39,036 nt of DNA from DAOOOU01 sp964435635 (GTDB lineage: Bacteria > Bacillota_I > Bacilli_A > RF39 > UBA660): NCBI GenBank assembly GCA_964435635.1, contig CAYSZU010000005.1:1-39036 (forward strand), written 5' to 3'. Numbering within the stretch: the first letter of the stretch is position 1; every line of letters begins with the position of its first letter. This document shows positions 8,490 to 17,521 of the stretch, in pieces. Position numbers and translations under genes: made by a program. The notes beneath the pieces were generated by a model. It ran no database searches and was not told the DNA's origin. It worked only from the letters and a program-made list of their open reading frames with translations.

Positions 8490-9620
8490 TTAATGACTTA
8501 GTTTAATTAATTTTTCATATTCTTCTTTAAAAATTTTTAAAAATTTATTTATTTCATCATTTGTTGTAACTGCTGAAATACTTATTCTAATTGTTGTCAC
8601 AGCTCTTTTAGTATCACCATATAAGGCCATTACTGAAGTGCTTAAATCACCAGAAGAACAAGCTGTATTTGTCCCAATATAAACCTCATGCTCATCAAGC
8701 GCCCTGATAAAAGTTTCCGGTTTAATATTCATTAAACTTAAATTAAGAATATGAGGAATCGAATAACGCGTTTTATTTATTTTAATTAACTCATATTTTG
8801 CTAAATCTAAACATATTTTATCATTTAAGCGTTTAATTAGATTTTCTTTTTTATCAAGATCATTTAAAGAAATTCTTAACGCTTTAGAAAAAGCGACGAT
8901 TAATGGTAGTGGTGGAGTGCCCGGATTAATATCATTTACTTTCCCTGAGCCATGAATAATTGGCGCTAAAACTATTTTCTCGCTTTTAAAAATTAAGCCG
9001 ATTCCTTTTGGCCCGAAAATCTTGTGACTTGACATACTAGCTAAATCAACATCATGTAAATTAACTGGAACTTTGCCAATCGCTTGCGTAATATCACTAT
9101 GGAAAAAAGTATTGGCATTTTCCTTTTTAATAATCTGTCTAATAGTTTTTAGTGGCTGACGAACCCCAACTTCACTGTTAACCGCACAAATACTAACGAG
9201 AATTGTTTCTGGTCTAATCTTTCTTTTTAAATCTTCAAAATCAATTAAGCCTTCTTTATCGTTATTTACGTAACTAATATTAAAGCCACACTTTTCTAAA
9301 TAATCACAGATTACATAAATTGAAGGGTGTTCTAATTTAGAAACAATTAAATGATTACCCCGGCTCTTATAACTCTGAGCAATCCCTTTAATAATCATGT
9401 TATTAGCTTCTGTTGCCCCACTAGTATAAATAATCTCGTTATCTAAAATAGTGAATAATTCACAAATTTGTTTTGTTGCGCTATCAAAAAGAGCTTTCGA
9501 TTTTAAACCTAAGCCATGCAGGGAATTAACATTACCAATATAATCTCGACTCGCTTTAGTATAAGATTCGAGAACATCATATAATACTGGAGTAGTTGCG
9601 GAATAATCGAGATATATCAT
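8490..9620 (-). CDS. Cysteine desulfurase (NifS/IscS family, NifZ type)
   Basis: PLP enzyme that takes sulfur from cysteine as a protein-bound persulfide. The N-terminal MIYLDYSATTPV is typical, the PLP lysine sits in SSHKIFGPKG (near residue 200) and the persulfide Cys in NTACSSGD (near 320). The 376-residue length is normal. It is the first gene of a pair with thiI, the same order as nifZ-thiI of Bacillus, so it most likely supplies sulfur for tRNA 4-thiouridine. No scaffold protein (IscU/SufU) is nearby, which argues against a main Fe-S assembly role. TATAAT (9638-9643) lies just upstream, after the ezrA terminator. Confidence 0.93.
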   Translation of the reverse strand: MIYLDYSATTPVLYDVLESYTKASRDYIGNVNSLHGLGLKSKALFDSATKQICELFTILDNEIIYTSGATEANNMIIKGIAQSYKSRGNHLIVSKLEHPSIYVICDYLEKCGFNISYVNNDKEGLIDFEDLKRKIRPETILVSICAVNSEVGVRQPLKTIRQIIKKENANTFFHSDITQAIGKVPVNLHDVDLASMSSHKIFGPKGIGLIFKSEKIVLAPIIHGSGKVNDINPGTPPLPLIVAFSKALRISLNDLDKKENLIKRLNDKICLDLAKYELIKINKTRYSIPHILNLSLMNIKPETFIRALDEHEVYIGTNTACSSGDLSTSVMALYGDTKRAVTTIRISISAVTTNDEINKFLKIFKEEYEKLIKLSH

Positions 9621-9643
9621 AGTATCACCTATTTTTTATTATA

Positions 9644-9665
9644 CAAAAAAAAGACCAAAAGGTCT
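9644..9665 (-). terminator. ezrA terminator
   Basis: Minus strand stem AGACC / GGTCT (9652-9656 with 9661-9665) with a TTTT loop, followed by eight T residues. The -10 box of the next gene directly abuts the T-run. Confidence 0.8.
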
Positions 9666-9683
9666 ATTCTTTTATAATAAAGT

Positions 9684-11408
9684 TTAGTTTTTATTAGCTG
9701 TTGAAGCCATCAATTTTTTATGAATCCCCGGTTCAACAAGATTAATTACACTAAGAGAATTTTCTAATGATTGTTTATAAGCCCCGTTTTTAAATTGGAT
9801 TTCCGCTTTATTTAAACCACTTTCTACTTCTTTATTAACTAGACGATAACGATTACCATAGACAATTGTTGTTTCTGCCATTTTAGCTGTTTTCACAATT
9901 TCATTGCTTGTGTTATATAGTTTTAAGATTAGATCACGGGCGGTATCAACCCTAGTATTTAATACTTTAATCGCAATTGGTAGTCTTTCTAATTCATAAA
10001 CAACATCTTTTATTGCCCCGCAAGCTTCAGATAACTCAGTATAATAATTTTGGGGAATAACTGGTAATTTATAACTCGTAATTTTACTTTTTGCTTTTTT
10101 CAAGATTTGTTTGATTTCATCTAGTTGTTCTCTTGCTCTTAGCTCATCTTCTTTTAAACTACCTAGGGTTCTTAAAGCAATTTCTAAACGGTCTTCCGTT
10201 TTTGTTAAATTAACATTAATTAATTCAACTTCTTTTGCTAAACGAGAATATGCAAACGACTTAGCTCGGTTCGCTTCAACTAATGAATTATAATTTTCTT
10301 TAATAATTATTAATTCTTCTTTAATTACATCAATAACTTTTACTTCGCTATCAGTTAAATCATAACTATATTTAATCGCTCCTAATTTTTTATTTAAACT
10401 ATTATTTATCTTTTCTAATTTATTAGCTTTTACTAAAATAGTTCGAATATAATCTTCAAAAATCTTTTTAGAAACCTTTTCGCGATCAAAATCACTATAG
10501 ATTGAGTCATAGTAATCAAGCATCGTTTTTAATTCAAAAATTGAATCTTCTAAATTTAAGACATTTAGCCTTTCAAAGATATCCGCTATTTTTTTATTAG
10601 TTTCTTTAATATTATAATCGAGATTAATATAATCGAGATTATAACCAGCTTTAACCATTTTACTACTAATAGCTTTAATATCAGCAATTTTATTAGGAAT
10701 AAGACTTCGACCCATTAATATAATACTCGGTGCTTCTTCAATTACTAAACTTAAATTACCAATTGTATCATCTACGGTTTTAACAATTCTTCCTACTTCG
10801 GAATAAGCATTATTTTCCATTGCTAATTCAAAGGCACAAAATAAATTTTCAACTGTTTCAAATTGTAAATCAATTGGCTTGGCAATCTCGCGGTAATCAT
10901 TTTTACTATTATTATACTTCGTTGATATCTCCCGAAAAGTCGTTTTTAATTTAGTTATTGCTTCACGGTTTCTTTCTTCACTCAAAGTAATTTCTTTAAT
11001 CTCTTGTAACAAGCAATTAGCTTGATTCTTAACAGTAATAATTGCTATTTCAGTGGCAGCCATTTTTTCTTTTAATCTTTTATATTGCTTTTCTAGCATC
11101 ATATCTTCAATTTCAATTAATTCATCAGTTATTTTAGGAACCTCAGCATCTTTAATCTTTTTAAAACGGGCTTGCCAAGAATCATATATCTCATGCATCT
11201 TCTCGTTATTGATTAGTGCCTCTACTTTATTTAATTCCGATAGAATAGAAGCCGAGATAATTAGATTTTTATCTCTTTCTAAACTAGTAATTTCTTCCTC
11301 ATAGCTCTTCTTCTCATGACGGGAAATAATATTTAGAATAATTATTAAAATAATTGAAGAAATTACAAAATAAGTAATTCCTAATAACAAATAAGTTGTA
11401 CTACTCAT
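9684..11408 (-). CDS. ezrA: EzrA, septation ring formation regulator
   Basis: Membrane-anchored coiled-coil protein that limits FtsZ ring assembly and links it to cell-wall synthesis in Firmicutes. The N-terminal helix (about residues 4-27, LLLGITYFVISSIILIIILN) spans the membrane with its long tail inside, and the rest is spectrin-like helical repeats rich in Glu, Lys and Leu. At 574 residues it is close to the family's usual length. A strong AAGGAGGTAA ribosome site and an extended -10 TAGAAT (11433-11438) precede it. It indicates a cell that divides with FtsZ, despite Mollicute-like base composition. Plus-strand open frames inside it are shadows. Confidence 0.9.
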   Translation of the reverse strand: MSSTTYLLLGITYFVISSIILIIILNIISRHEKKSYEEEITSLERDKNLIISASILSELNKVEALINNEKMHEIYDSWQARFKKIKDAEVPKITDELIEIEDMMLEKQYKRLKEKMAATEIAIITVKNQANCLLQEIKEITLSEERNREAITKLKTTFREISTKYNNSKNDYREIAKPIDLQFETVENLFCAFELAMENNAYSEVGRIVKTVDDTIGNLSLVIEEAPSIILMGRSLIPNKIADIKAISSKMVKAGYNLDYINLDYNIKETNKKIADIFERLNVLNLEDSIFELKTMLDYYDSIYSDFDREKVSKKIFEDYIRTILVKANKLEKINNSLNKKLGAIKYSYDLTDSEVKVIDVIKEELIIIKENYNSLVEANRAKSFAYSRLAKEVELINVNLTKTEDRLEIALRTLGSLKEDELRAREQLDEIKQILKKAKSKITSYKLPVIPQNYYTELSEACGAIKDVVYELERLPIAIKVLNTRVDTARDLILKLYNTSNEIVKTAKMAETTIVYGNRYRLVNKEVESGLNKAEIQFKNGAYKQSLENSLSVINLVEPGIHKKLMASTANKN

Positions 11409-11497
11409 AAATTACCTCCTTAGTCTATTATTATTCTACCATGATTTTTAGAGAAGTAATATTCTTTTTACTTTTTTTGACACAATTTAAAATGTTC

Positions 11498-12355
11498 TTA
11501 ACGTTCCCAACGGGCATAAATTCCACAAGGAAGAATTAGTTTGCTATTAGCAATTGGTAATCCTAACTCATCGCTTGATATTTGTCCTTTAAAGCGTTGA
11601 TTAACAGTTAATTGTAAAATGTTTTCTAAGACCGTCATTGATAACCCAGTCGTGTATGAATTAATAATAAAAGCATACGCTTCATTACTTAGTAGTTGAC
11701 AACATAGCTCAACTAGCTCAAAAAGGTCTCTTTCTATTTCCCAAGTTTCACCACTGCTACCACGTCCAAACGAAGGTGGATCCATCACAATAATATCATA
11801 AGTATTGCCTCTTTTAATTTCTCTTTTAACAAACTTAACAACATCATCAACGATATATCGGACCGCCTCTTCACTTAAATTAGATGCCAAAACGTTTTCT
11901 TTCGCCCATTCCACCATTCCTTTGGCTGCATCAACATGAACAACACTAGCACCAGCTTTTAGTAAAGCAACTGTTGACCCACCGGTATAAGCAAATAAAT
12001 TAAGCGCTTTTGGGCTTATCTTTTTAGTTGCAATCTTTGCTCTTAAGTAATTCCAATTATAGGCTTGTTCCGGAAATAAACCAGTATGTTTAAAACCCAT
12101 TAATTTTAAATTAAAAGTCATATCTTGATAGTGAATTTGCCACTTATCAGCCATTTTAGGATTAACAATTTCCCAGCTACCCCCACCAGTATTACGACGG
12201 GAATATTTAGCGTCATATTCATAACTGTTATTTCCACTATGCCAAATAATTTGGGAATCAGGACGGAATAATTTAAACCCGTTCTAATTCTCTAACTTCA
12301 TTCCTTCGGCCGTCATTAAAATTTGATATTCCTGCCAATCGTTAATTGTTTTCAT
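11498..12355 (-). pseudogene. COG1092-type SAM-dependent methyltransferase broken by an in-frame TAG at codon 24
   Basis: The complete frame runs from the ATG at 12355 (GGTGA five bases upstream, extended -10 TATAAT at 12372-12377) to 11498, 286 codons including the stop. Codon 24 (12284-12286) is TAG. Across it the protein reads KLEN-stop-NGFKLFRPDSQIIW, which is the normal N-terminus of this rRNA cytosine-C5 methyltransferase-like family, where an aromatic residue is common; TGG to TAG would be a single change. The rest is intact: FAYTGGSTVALLKAGA (SAM motif), DPPSFGRG (catalytic loop). An internal ATG at 12154 could give a 218-residue protein lacking the first 67 residues. Either a recent pseudogene, an assembly error, or a shortened but active enzyme. 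Confidence 0.8.
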
Positions 12356-12381
12356 TTTCTTCACCAAGAAAATTATACCAT

Positions 12382-12419
12382 AAAATAAAGAACAGTTATA
12401 ATTATCTGTTCTTTATTTT
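12382..12419 (-). terminator. Terminator of the HdeD-like gene
   Basis: A perfect 14-base-pair inverted repeat (12382-12395 with 12406-12419) around a 10-base loop. The gene's stop codon (12402-12404) lies in the loop. Confidence 0.7.
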
Positions 12420-12980
12420 AGTAACCGGTGGCCCTGCTTTTTTAAAGACTTTAGTATTTGGGGTTATTAAGTATTTTACCATTGGATCAATCATTTCTAA
12501 AAAACCATGAAATAAGAAGAAATAACCTAAAACAATTGTAATTGTTATATCACTATAATTAAAACTAACCGCGGTTATTAAACCAACGATAATAAACATT
12601 ACTAAGGTAAAAATCATCAATTTCCACATGCGGTCTTTTCGATCATGATAATAATCAGCTTTAATAAGCCGGATTATTGACATCATTGTAATCCATAAGA
12701 TAACTGACATTGAAAGAATTACCGGATACGCTTCTTCATAATAAATATAATTACAAATACCAACTGCTGCACATGCAATAAAAGTTAATAATCCTTCATA
12801 GTCTTTATCATCAAGCGTTAAAAGAAACTGTACTAAATTTAATAAGGCGTAAGAAATCATTACAAAGGAGAAAATTAGTTTTACATTAACAAAGTCAAAC
12901 AAAGGACTAATAATCAATCCTAACCCAATTAGCATAAGGAATGTTGAAATAATAAAATCAATTTTTTGTTTTCTTTTCAT
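12402..12980 (-). CDS. HdeD/DUF308-like integral membrane protein
   Basis: A 192-residue protein made almost entirely of hydrophobic helices, roughly six: 10-27, 30-55, 59-78, 84-107, 118-140 and 145-165. Short loops and a positively charged tail (TKIKNR) suggest a cytoplasmic C-terminus. The pattern of paired helices resembles the HdeD/DUF308 family, whose E. coli member is linked to acid stress, but a function here cannot be stated. GGAG precedes the ATG. It stands alone between the broken methyltransferase and the nucleoside phosphorylase. Confidence 0.65.
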   Translation of the reverse strand: MKRKQKIDFIISTFLMLIGLGLIISPLFDFVNVKLIFSFVMISYALLNLVQFLLTLDDKDYEGLLTFIACAAVGICNYIYYEEAYPVILSMSVILWITMMSIIRLIKADYYHDRKDRMWKLMIFTLVMFIIVGLITAVSFNYSDITITIVLGYFFLFHGFLEMIDPMVKYLITPNTKVFKKAGPPVTKIKNR

Positions 12981-13091
12981 TTTTACTCCGTTTCTAAATT
13001 AAATGTATTATCTAAAGTGTTAATTATAGTATTATTATCGCACGAAGTTCATCCTTCGGCAAGAATAGATTTTTACTTACCAAATAAGTTT

Positions 13092-14366
13092 TTAAATAAT
13101 TAAATCATATATTAATGGGGGTTTTTCAACTGGCTCATTAATTATTTCATAACAAGCACTAAACTCAGTTAATGAAATTTGTTTTTCATTATAAAAAACC
13201 CTCATTAATTGTTCCTCAGTTCTTACATAATCGCCAATTTTTTTATTAAGAATTAGCCCAACACTATGATCAATTAGATCCTCTTTATTAATTCTTCCCC
13301 CACCAAGTTGGCGCACAAGCTCGCCGATTTTTTCACTATCAATCGCTTTGATATAACCTTCCTTCGGGCTCAGCACCGCTATTTCGTGAGCCGCTTTTTT
13401 AATAGCTAATAAATTACCACCTTGGTTATTAACAAATTGTTCAAATTTTTGATAAGCTTGGCCATTACTTAATTTTTCCCGAACCATTTTTTCAGCACTT
13501 ACTAAATCGATTTTCTTTGCCATCTTAACCATTTGAGTTGCTAAAGCAATTGTTAATTCCTTAACATCTTCTGGGCCATTTCCCTTTAGAACATCAATAC
13601 TTTCAATAACTTCTAAAGCATTACCAACCGCATAACCTAACGGTTCATTCATATTGGTAACTAAACAAATAGTTTCACGACCATAATTATGACCGATTTT
13701 AACCATTAAATTACCAAGTTTTTGAGCATCAAAATGATTCTTCATAAAGGCGCCATTACCAACTTTTAAATCTATAACAATTTTATCCGCCCCACTAGCA
13801 ATTTTCTTGCTCATAATACTAGAAGCAATTAAAGGAATAGATTCAACTGTGCCGGTAAGATCACGTAAAGCATATAGTTTTTTATCAGCGGGGACTAAAT
13901 TACCAGTTTGAGTTGCCAGGACAACCCCAATCTTTTGGCAAAAAGCAACACATTCGGCTAAACTTAAACTGGTTCTAAATCCAGGAATAGCCTCAATCTT
14001 ATCAATTGTTCCGCCGGTATAACCTAAACTACGCCCGCTCATCTTTACAACCGGAACATCACAAGCAGCAACTAGTGGCACTAAAACTAAAGTTGTTTTA
14101 TCACCAATCCCCCCAGTTGAATGCTTGTCAACTTTAATTCCCGCAATGGCCCCTAAGTCAAGTTTCTCCCCACTCTCAATCATTGCCTGTGTTAACGAAA
14201 ACGTTTCCGCTTCGCTCATGCCATTAGCACAAATAGCCCTTAATAAAGCTGTCATTTCTTGATCATTTATTTCCTTTTTCAGATAAGCTATTATGATCTC
14301 TTTTATCTCGTTATCTTCAAGTTCTTCGCCTAATTGCTTTTTATTAATTAAACTATTAATATTCAT
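13092..14366 (-). CDS. pdp: Pyrimidine-nucleoside phosphorylase
   Basis: Splits uridine, thymidine or deoxyuridine with phosphate, giving the base and (deoxy)ribose 1-phosphate for salvage and carbon recovery. The thymidine-phosphorylase signature SGRSLGYTGGTIDKIE is intact, as is the phosphate-binding KHSTGGIGDKT, and the C-terminal domain ends near EYKPPLIYD-like VEKPPLIYDLII. I start at the ATG of MNINSLINKK (14366), because GGTGATAAT precedes it and family members start here; a start at 14459 would add 31 residues without family support. The result, 424 residues, is standard. A TGTTATAAT extended -10 (14383-14391) lies upstream. No other deo genes are adjacent. Confidence 0.93.
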   Translation of the reverse strand: MNINSLINKKQLGEELEDNEIKEIIIAYLKKEINDQEMTALLRAICANGMSEAETFSLTQAMIESGEKLDLGAIAGIKVDKHSTGGIGDKTTLVLVPLVAACDVPVVKMSGRSLGYTGGTIDKIEAIPGFRTSLSLAECVAFCQKIGVVLATQTGNLVPADKKLYALRDLTGTVESIPLIASSIMSKKIASGADKIVIDLKVGNGAFMKNHFDAQKLGNLMVKIGHNYGRETICLVTNMNEPLGYAVGNALEVIESIDVLKGNGPEDVKELTIALATQMVKMAKKIDLVSAEKMVREKLSNGQAYQKFEQFVNNQGGNLLAIKKAAHEIAVLSPKEGYIKAIDSEKIGELVRQLGGGRINKEDLIDHSVGLILNKKIGDYVRTEEQLMRVFYNEKQISLTEFSACYEIINEPVEKPPLIYDLII

Positions 14367-14452
14367 TATTATCACCATTTTAATTATAACATAAATATAT
14401 CTTTGTCGAAATTTTTTAAATTGGCTCTTTAAAATAACAATGTTGATTTTTT

Positions 14453-14481
14453 TTGCCATTTATTATAATTAGTGCTATACT
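14453..14481 (+). promoter_or_regulatory. Promoter of the LRR gene
   Basis: TTGCCA (14453-14458), 17-base spacer, TATACT (14476-14481) with extended TG. GAGGG (14495-14499) is six bases before the ATG at 14506. Promoter and ribosome site look fully functional although codon 5 is a stop. Confidence 0.75.
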
Positions 14482-14505
14482 AAATCACCAAAAAGAGGGA
14501 TTATT

Positions 14506-15723
14506 ATGAGTCATAATTAGATTATAAACGACCTTGCCATAACTAATAAAATTATAGTAGTTCCCGAGGGAACTATTCAAATTAATAGCAACGCCTTTGC
14601 CAACAATTATGAACTAGAAGAAATATATCTTCCCGATTCAGTTCGAGTTATTAGTAATGGTGCCTTTATCAATTGTTATAATTTAAAAAAAGTCCATCTT
14701 TCACCAAACTTAAAACTGCTTGGGCAATGTGCTTTTGCTAACTGCCGAAATTTAACTGAAATCATTATTCCTCCATCAGTCTATTGCCTTGATTATGGAG
14801 TCTTTAGCAACTGTTACAAGCTAAAACGCTTAGTTTTACATGATAATATTAATTTTATTGATGATTTTGCCTTATCTAACTGCCACCAACTAGAAAATTT
14901 TGTTATCCCCCAAAATTTAACTAGTTTGGGTATTATGGCCTTAAGTGGCTGTAACGCTATTAAAACAATTAAGATCCCTAAAAGCTTAACAACAATTGAA
15001 CAAGGGGCTTTATCTTTTATGTCGTCTTTAACTAAAATAGAAGTTGATCCAGGTAACCCGACCTATCTCACTGAGGATAATCTTTCATTAATTGATCAAG
15101 ATAAGAACATTTTTATCCAATATGCCATTAATGCTAAAAAAAGAGATTATTGGGTTAAACCAATCAAAAGAGGATATGGTGAAATTGAAACAACTGAAGA
15201 AATCTATGGGATAAGCGAGTTTGCTTTTGGTGGAGCAAAATATCTAGAAAAGCTTAGTATTAATTCGGCAACTGATTTTATTGGCGGTGATTCTTTTAAA
15301 AACTGTCCTCGTTTAAGAACCCTTACAATCAAACACGCCCCGGCTTATGAGCAACACATGATCACCGTTAACAAAAGATCAATTGATAGTATTCCCTCTT
15401 TTCCTTTTGAGGAAGTTATTATTAATGATTTAATTGAATCGATCCATAGTGAAAGTTATACCGATTTTAAAAAAATTAAAAAAGTTAGATTACCACAGAC
15501 CATTAAAAAAATTGATTTAAAAGCCTTTAAAGGCTGCCGTCTGTTAGAAGAGGTTCTAATTTCTAATACTATTGAAACAATTGAACCAGTTGCTTTTAAT
15601 GATGATACCCTATTAGTTTTTGAAAACGGTTTAAAGTTCTTAGGTCGTGATTTTGAAATGCTGCACACCAAAGATAAAAGTAAAATTTATGCTTTAAAAG
15701 ACGGCACCTTAAGCTTCGGATAA
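14506..15723 (+). pseudogene. BspA-type leucine-rich-repeat protein with in-frame TAG at codon 5
   Basis: Apart from one TAG at 14518-14520, the frame is open for 406 codons. The translation is a run of LRR_5/BspA repeats with the pattern I-x-x-N-A-F-x-N-x-x-x-L-x-x-I-x-L-P-x-S-(V/L)-x-x-I, about nine copies over the first 165 residues, and weaker repeats after residue 220. There is no signal peptide or membrane helix, so if made it stays inside the cell. BspA-like proteins usually mediate binding, but no function is claimed. The 3' end overlaps the converging GNAT gene by 37 bases, at what looks like a recombination joint, so its natural C-terminus may also be lost. The first usable start after the TAG is at 14926. 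Confidence 0.75.
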
Positions 15724-16106
15724 CTACCATAATTAGGTAGGCTTTTAACTAAAGCCTGATACATTCTAGGATTTCTAGTTCTTAATGTTATAATGTCTCC
15801 TTTTAATAATTCTAAACCCTTTTTTAAAAGTTCTTTGCTTATTCCTGTTCCTTGAATACAGCTATCTAACACCATCCCGGATAAGTATAAAATATTGTAA
15901 TTGCTATTTAAGTAATCGAATACGGCAAAACCTTTTATTAGATTGTCATTTCCAAGAACAAATAATTTTAATAAATCTTCGTTTTCAAATAAATGATTAT
16001 ATACATCATCATAATCCGTTGGAAAAGATGTGCTTTCTGCTACTTCTAGACATTGCAAAGTTATATTTTCTTTACTCATATTATTATTAAATTCTTTTAT
16101 TATCAT
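15687..16106 (-). CDS. GNAT-family N-acetyltransferase, probably 3'-truncated
   Basis: A 139-residue protein with a GNAT core: strands LLKLFVLGNDNLIKGFAVFDYL and NILYLSGMVLDSCIQGTGISKELLKKGLE, the latter matching the acetyl-CoA-binding motif A (Q/R-x-x-G-x-G/A). Transfers an acetyl group from acetyl-CoA to an unknown amine. Its ATG overlaps the TGA of the upstream M20 gene (ATGA at 16103-16106), so the two are translationally coupled. The protein stops soon after LVKSLPNYGSYP, earlier than many relatives, just where it runs into the LRR gene, which suggests loss of the 3' end. Acetyltransferase beside an amidohydrolase fits a protect/deprotect pair, as inference. Confidence 0.65.
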   Translation of the reverse strand: MIIKEFNNNMSKENITLQCLEVAESTSFPTDYDDVYNHLFENEDLLKLFVLGNDNLIKGFAVFDYLNSNYNILYLSGMVLDSCIQGTGISKELLKKGLELLKGDIITLRTRNPRMYQALVKSLPNYGSYPKLKVPSFKA

Positions 16107-17143
16107 TTCATATCTCTCTCATTATATTTTTTTATTATTTCGATATATTGAGCTTCAGTTTTTTCTAAAGACTCAATTGTAATATACTCGTTTTTCTCGT
16201 GTGCCGTAATTGGCCCCGGGCCAATTATAATTGCATTTGATCCAATAAAAGATGCTTCTGTTAAATAATTAGCCGTTCTTTTCTTCCCTCCTAATTTCTC
16301 TAAATAAGATAAATCATCATTATTCATTTTTGGTTTGGTTTGCTTAATAATTTTAAAGGTAGCATCATACTTTTTTAATAAGTTTTTTAAATCGCCCTTG
16401 ATCTTAGTCAGGTGTTTCTCTTTAGCTATTCTAAAGTCAATCGTTATTTCGCATTTTTCAGGAACGGAATTAACCGATATTCCGCCCTTAATTAATCCGA
16501 TATTCATTGATGTATAAGGCACCTCAAAGTCCTCACATTGATCACCTTTTAATACCTGATAATAATTTCTTAAATCGCCGATAAAGTTCATGCATTCATA
16601 GATTGCATTTTTCCCTTTTTCTGGCGTAGATGAGTGCGTTTTAATTCCCCTAAATATTACCGTTAATTCTAATACTCCTTTTGTACCATAAACAGGAATG
16701 TTATTTGTTGGTTCGCCAATAATAACTGTTTTGGGAAATTTAATGTTCCTGAGCGCTTTAATTCCCCTAAAAGATGTTTCTTCATCATAGGTAAAATACA
16801 ATCCTATTTTATTTTTATCTAAATCTATTCTAGATATTGCTTTAAGCATTGCGGCAATACCGCCTTTCATATCACAAACCCCTAACCCATATATTTTATT
16901 ATCCTTAATAACGGTTTCAAACGGATCACCATCCCAGGTGCCATAATCAACTGTATCTGTATGTCCGATAAATCCTATTTTAAGATTTTCGCCATTTTTG
17001 GCGATTAAGCATTTGTCTATCCTTTCCGTAATAAAGTTAAATTCTCGCAAATATCCTTCGATATAGTCCATAATTAAATTATTTTCTTCATCCCTGATTG
17101 TATTAAAACTCACTAGTTTCTTTAAAATATCAATTGATTCCAT
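16103..17143 (-). CDS. M20-family metallo-deacylase (ArgE/DapE-like)
   Basis: A 346-residue two-zinc amidohydrolase of the acetylornithine deacetylase / succinyl-diaminopimelate desuccinylase group. Metal ligands and catalytic residues are all visible: H in GHTDTVD, D in GVCDMKGG, the Glu pair in YDEET, E in GEPT and the final H in TAHEKNE. The lid domain lies about residues 155-275. By family it removes an acyl group from the amino group of an amino acid or peptide-like compound; the substrate is unknown and no arginine or lysine pathway genes are nearby. It is coupled to the GNAT gene downstream and preceded by a 270-base leader with a possible attenuator. Confidence 0.85.
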   Translation of the reverse strand: MESIDILKKLVSFNTIRDEENNLIMDYIEGYLREFNFITERIDKCLIAKNGENLKIGFIGHTDTVDYGTWDGDPFETVIKDNKIYGLGVCDMKGGIAAMLKAISRIDLDKNKIGLYFTYDEETSFRGIKALRNIKFPKTVIIGEPTNNIPVYGTKGVLELTVIFRGIKTHSSTPEKGKNAIYECMNFIGDLRNYYQVLKGDQCEDFEVPYTSMNIGLIKGGISVNSVPEKCEITIDFRIAKEKHLTKIKGDLKNLLKKYDATFKIIKQTKPKMNNDDLSYLEKLGGKKRTANYLTEASFIGSNAIIIGPGPITAHEKNEYITIESLEKTEAQYIEIIKKYNERDMK

Positions 17144-17208
17144 GTAATTATTCCTTTCATAATTATAACTTTCGTTGCTTTTAACCGATTTTGGAATTTT
17201 ACCTATAT

Positions 17209-17242
17209 AAAAAATACAGATAATAATATTTACCTGTATTTT
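17209..17242 (-). terminator. Terminator-like hairpin ahead of the M20 gene
   Basis: Minus strand arms AAAATACAG (17234-17242) and CTGTATTTT (17211-17219) with a 14-base loop, followed by T residues. It lies 66 bases before the M20 start and would stop leader transcription. Confidence 0.55.
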
Positions 17243-17311
17243 ATATTTTAAATTCTATTTATAACTACAGGCATAAGCAATCCAAAATCCACTTATGCCA
17301 TATTTACGATT

Positions 17312-17377
17312 TTAATATCGTTTGCATAAGTGTTGTTTGCTATGACGCCAAGTATTAGTGTTTAGCATTACTTTCAT
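17312..17377 (-). CDS. Candidate 21-residue leader peptide
   Basis: A short frame of 21 codons plus TAA, with AGAGG eight bases before the ATG and a promoter about 46 bases further up. It contains one Trp (residue 10), two His (12 and 16), one Cys (18) and a basic end (KRY). Codons 16-18 lie in the first arm of the hairpin set described for this leader, so a stalled ribosome would change the RNA fold. There is no run of one amino acid pointing to a particular tRNA sensor. It could also be a chance frame. Confidence 0.45.
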   Translation of the reverse strand: MKVMLNTNTWRHSKQHLCKRY

Positions 17378-17521
17378 AATAACAACCTCTTTCATTTAGT
17401 CCTTACGACCTGATTACATAAAATTTAACCACTTTTTTGCTATTTTATCAAATTTTATGAAATTAATTTTAAGCATTTAACTATTTATTATATATTCTAT
17501 TCTTTTTTTGGTGCCCAGAAC

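Larger units (their letters stand above)
17144..17451 (-). promoter_or_regulatory. Leader region with short ORF and alternative hairpins before the M20 gene (candidate attenuator)
   Basis: This 300-base stretch has no normal gene. Reading the minus strand: a promoter TTGATA (17446-17451), 17 bases, TTAAAT (17423-17428) with extended TG; a short ORF (17377-17312); then three mutually complementary segments. Segment 1 (17324-17332, inside the ORF) pairs with segment 2 (17290-17298) over 9 bases; segment 2 (17292-17299) pairs with segment 3 (17270-17277) over 8 bases; and CTGTA next to segment 3 can pair with the 5' arm of the terminator-like hairpin at 17211-17242. Such exclusive pairing is the layout of transcription attenuators. 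It is inferred from sequence only. Confidence 0.5.

Noticed and set aside
14367..14459. N-terminal extension of the nucleoside phosphorylase
   Set aside because: The extra 31 residues cover the gene's own promoter; the ATG at 14366 has the ribosome site and the family start.
12284..14520. TAG as a reassigned sense codon, because two genes contain in-frame TAG
   Set aside because: TAG ends ackA (6009-6011), the YbaK-like gene, the kinase-like gene and the NlpC gene at family-typical or context-fitting places, so TAG is an ordinary stop here.
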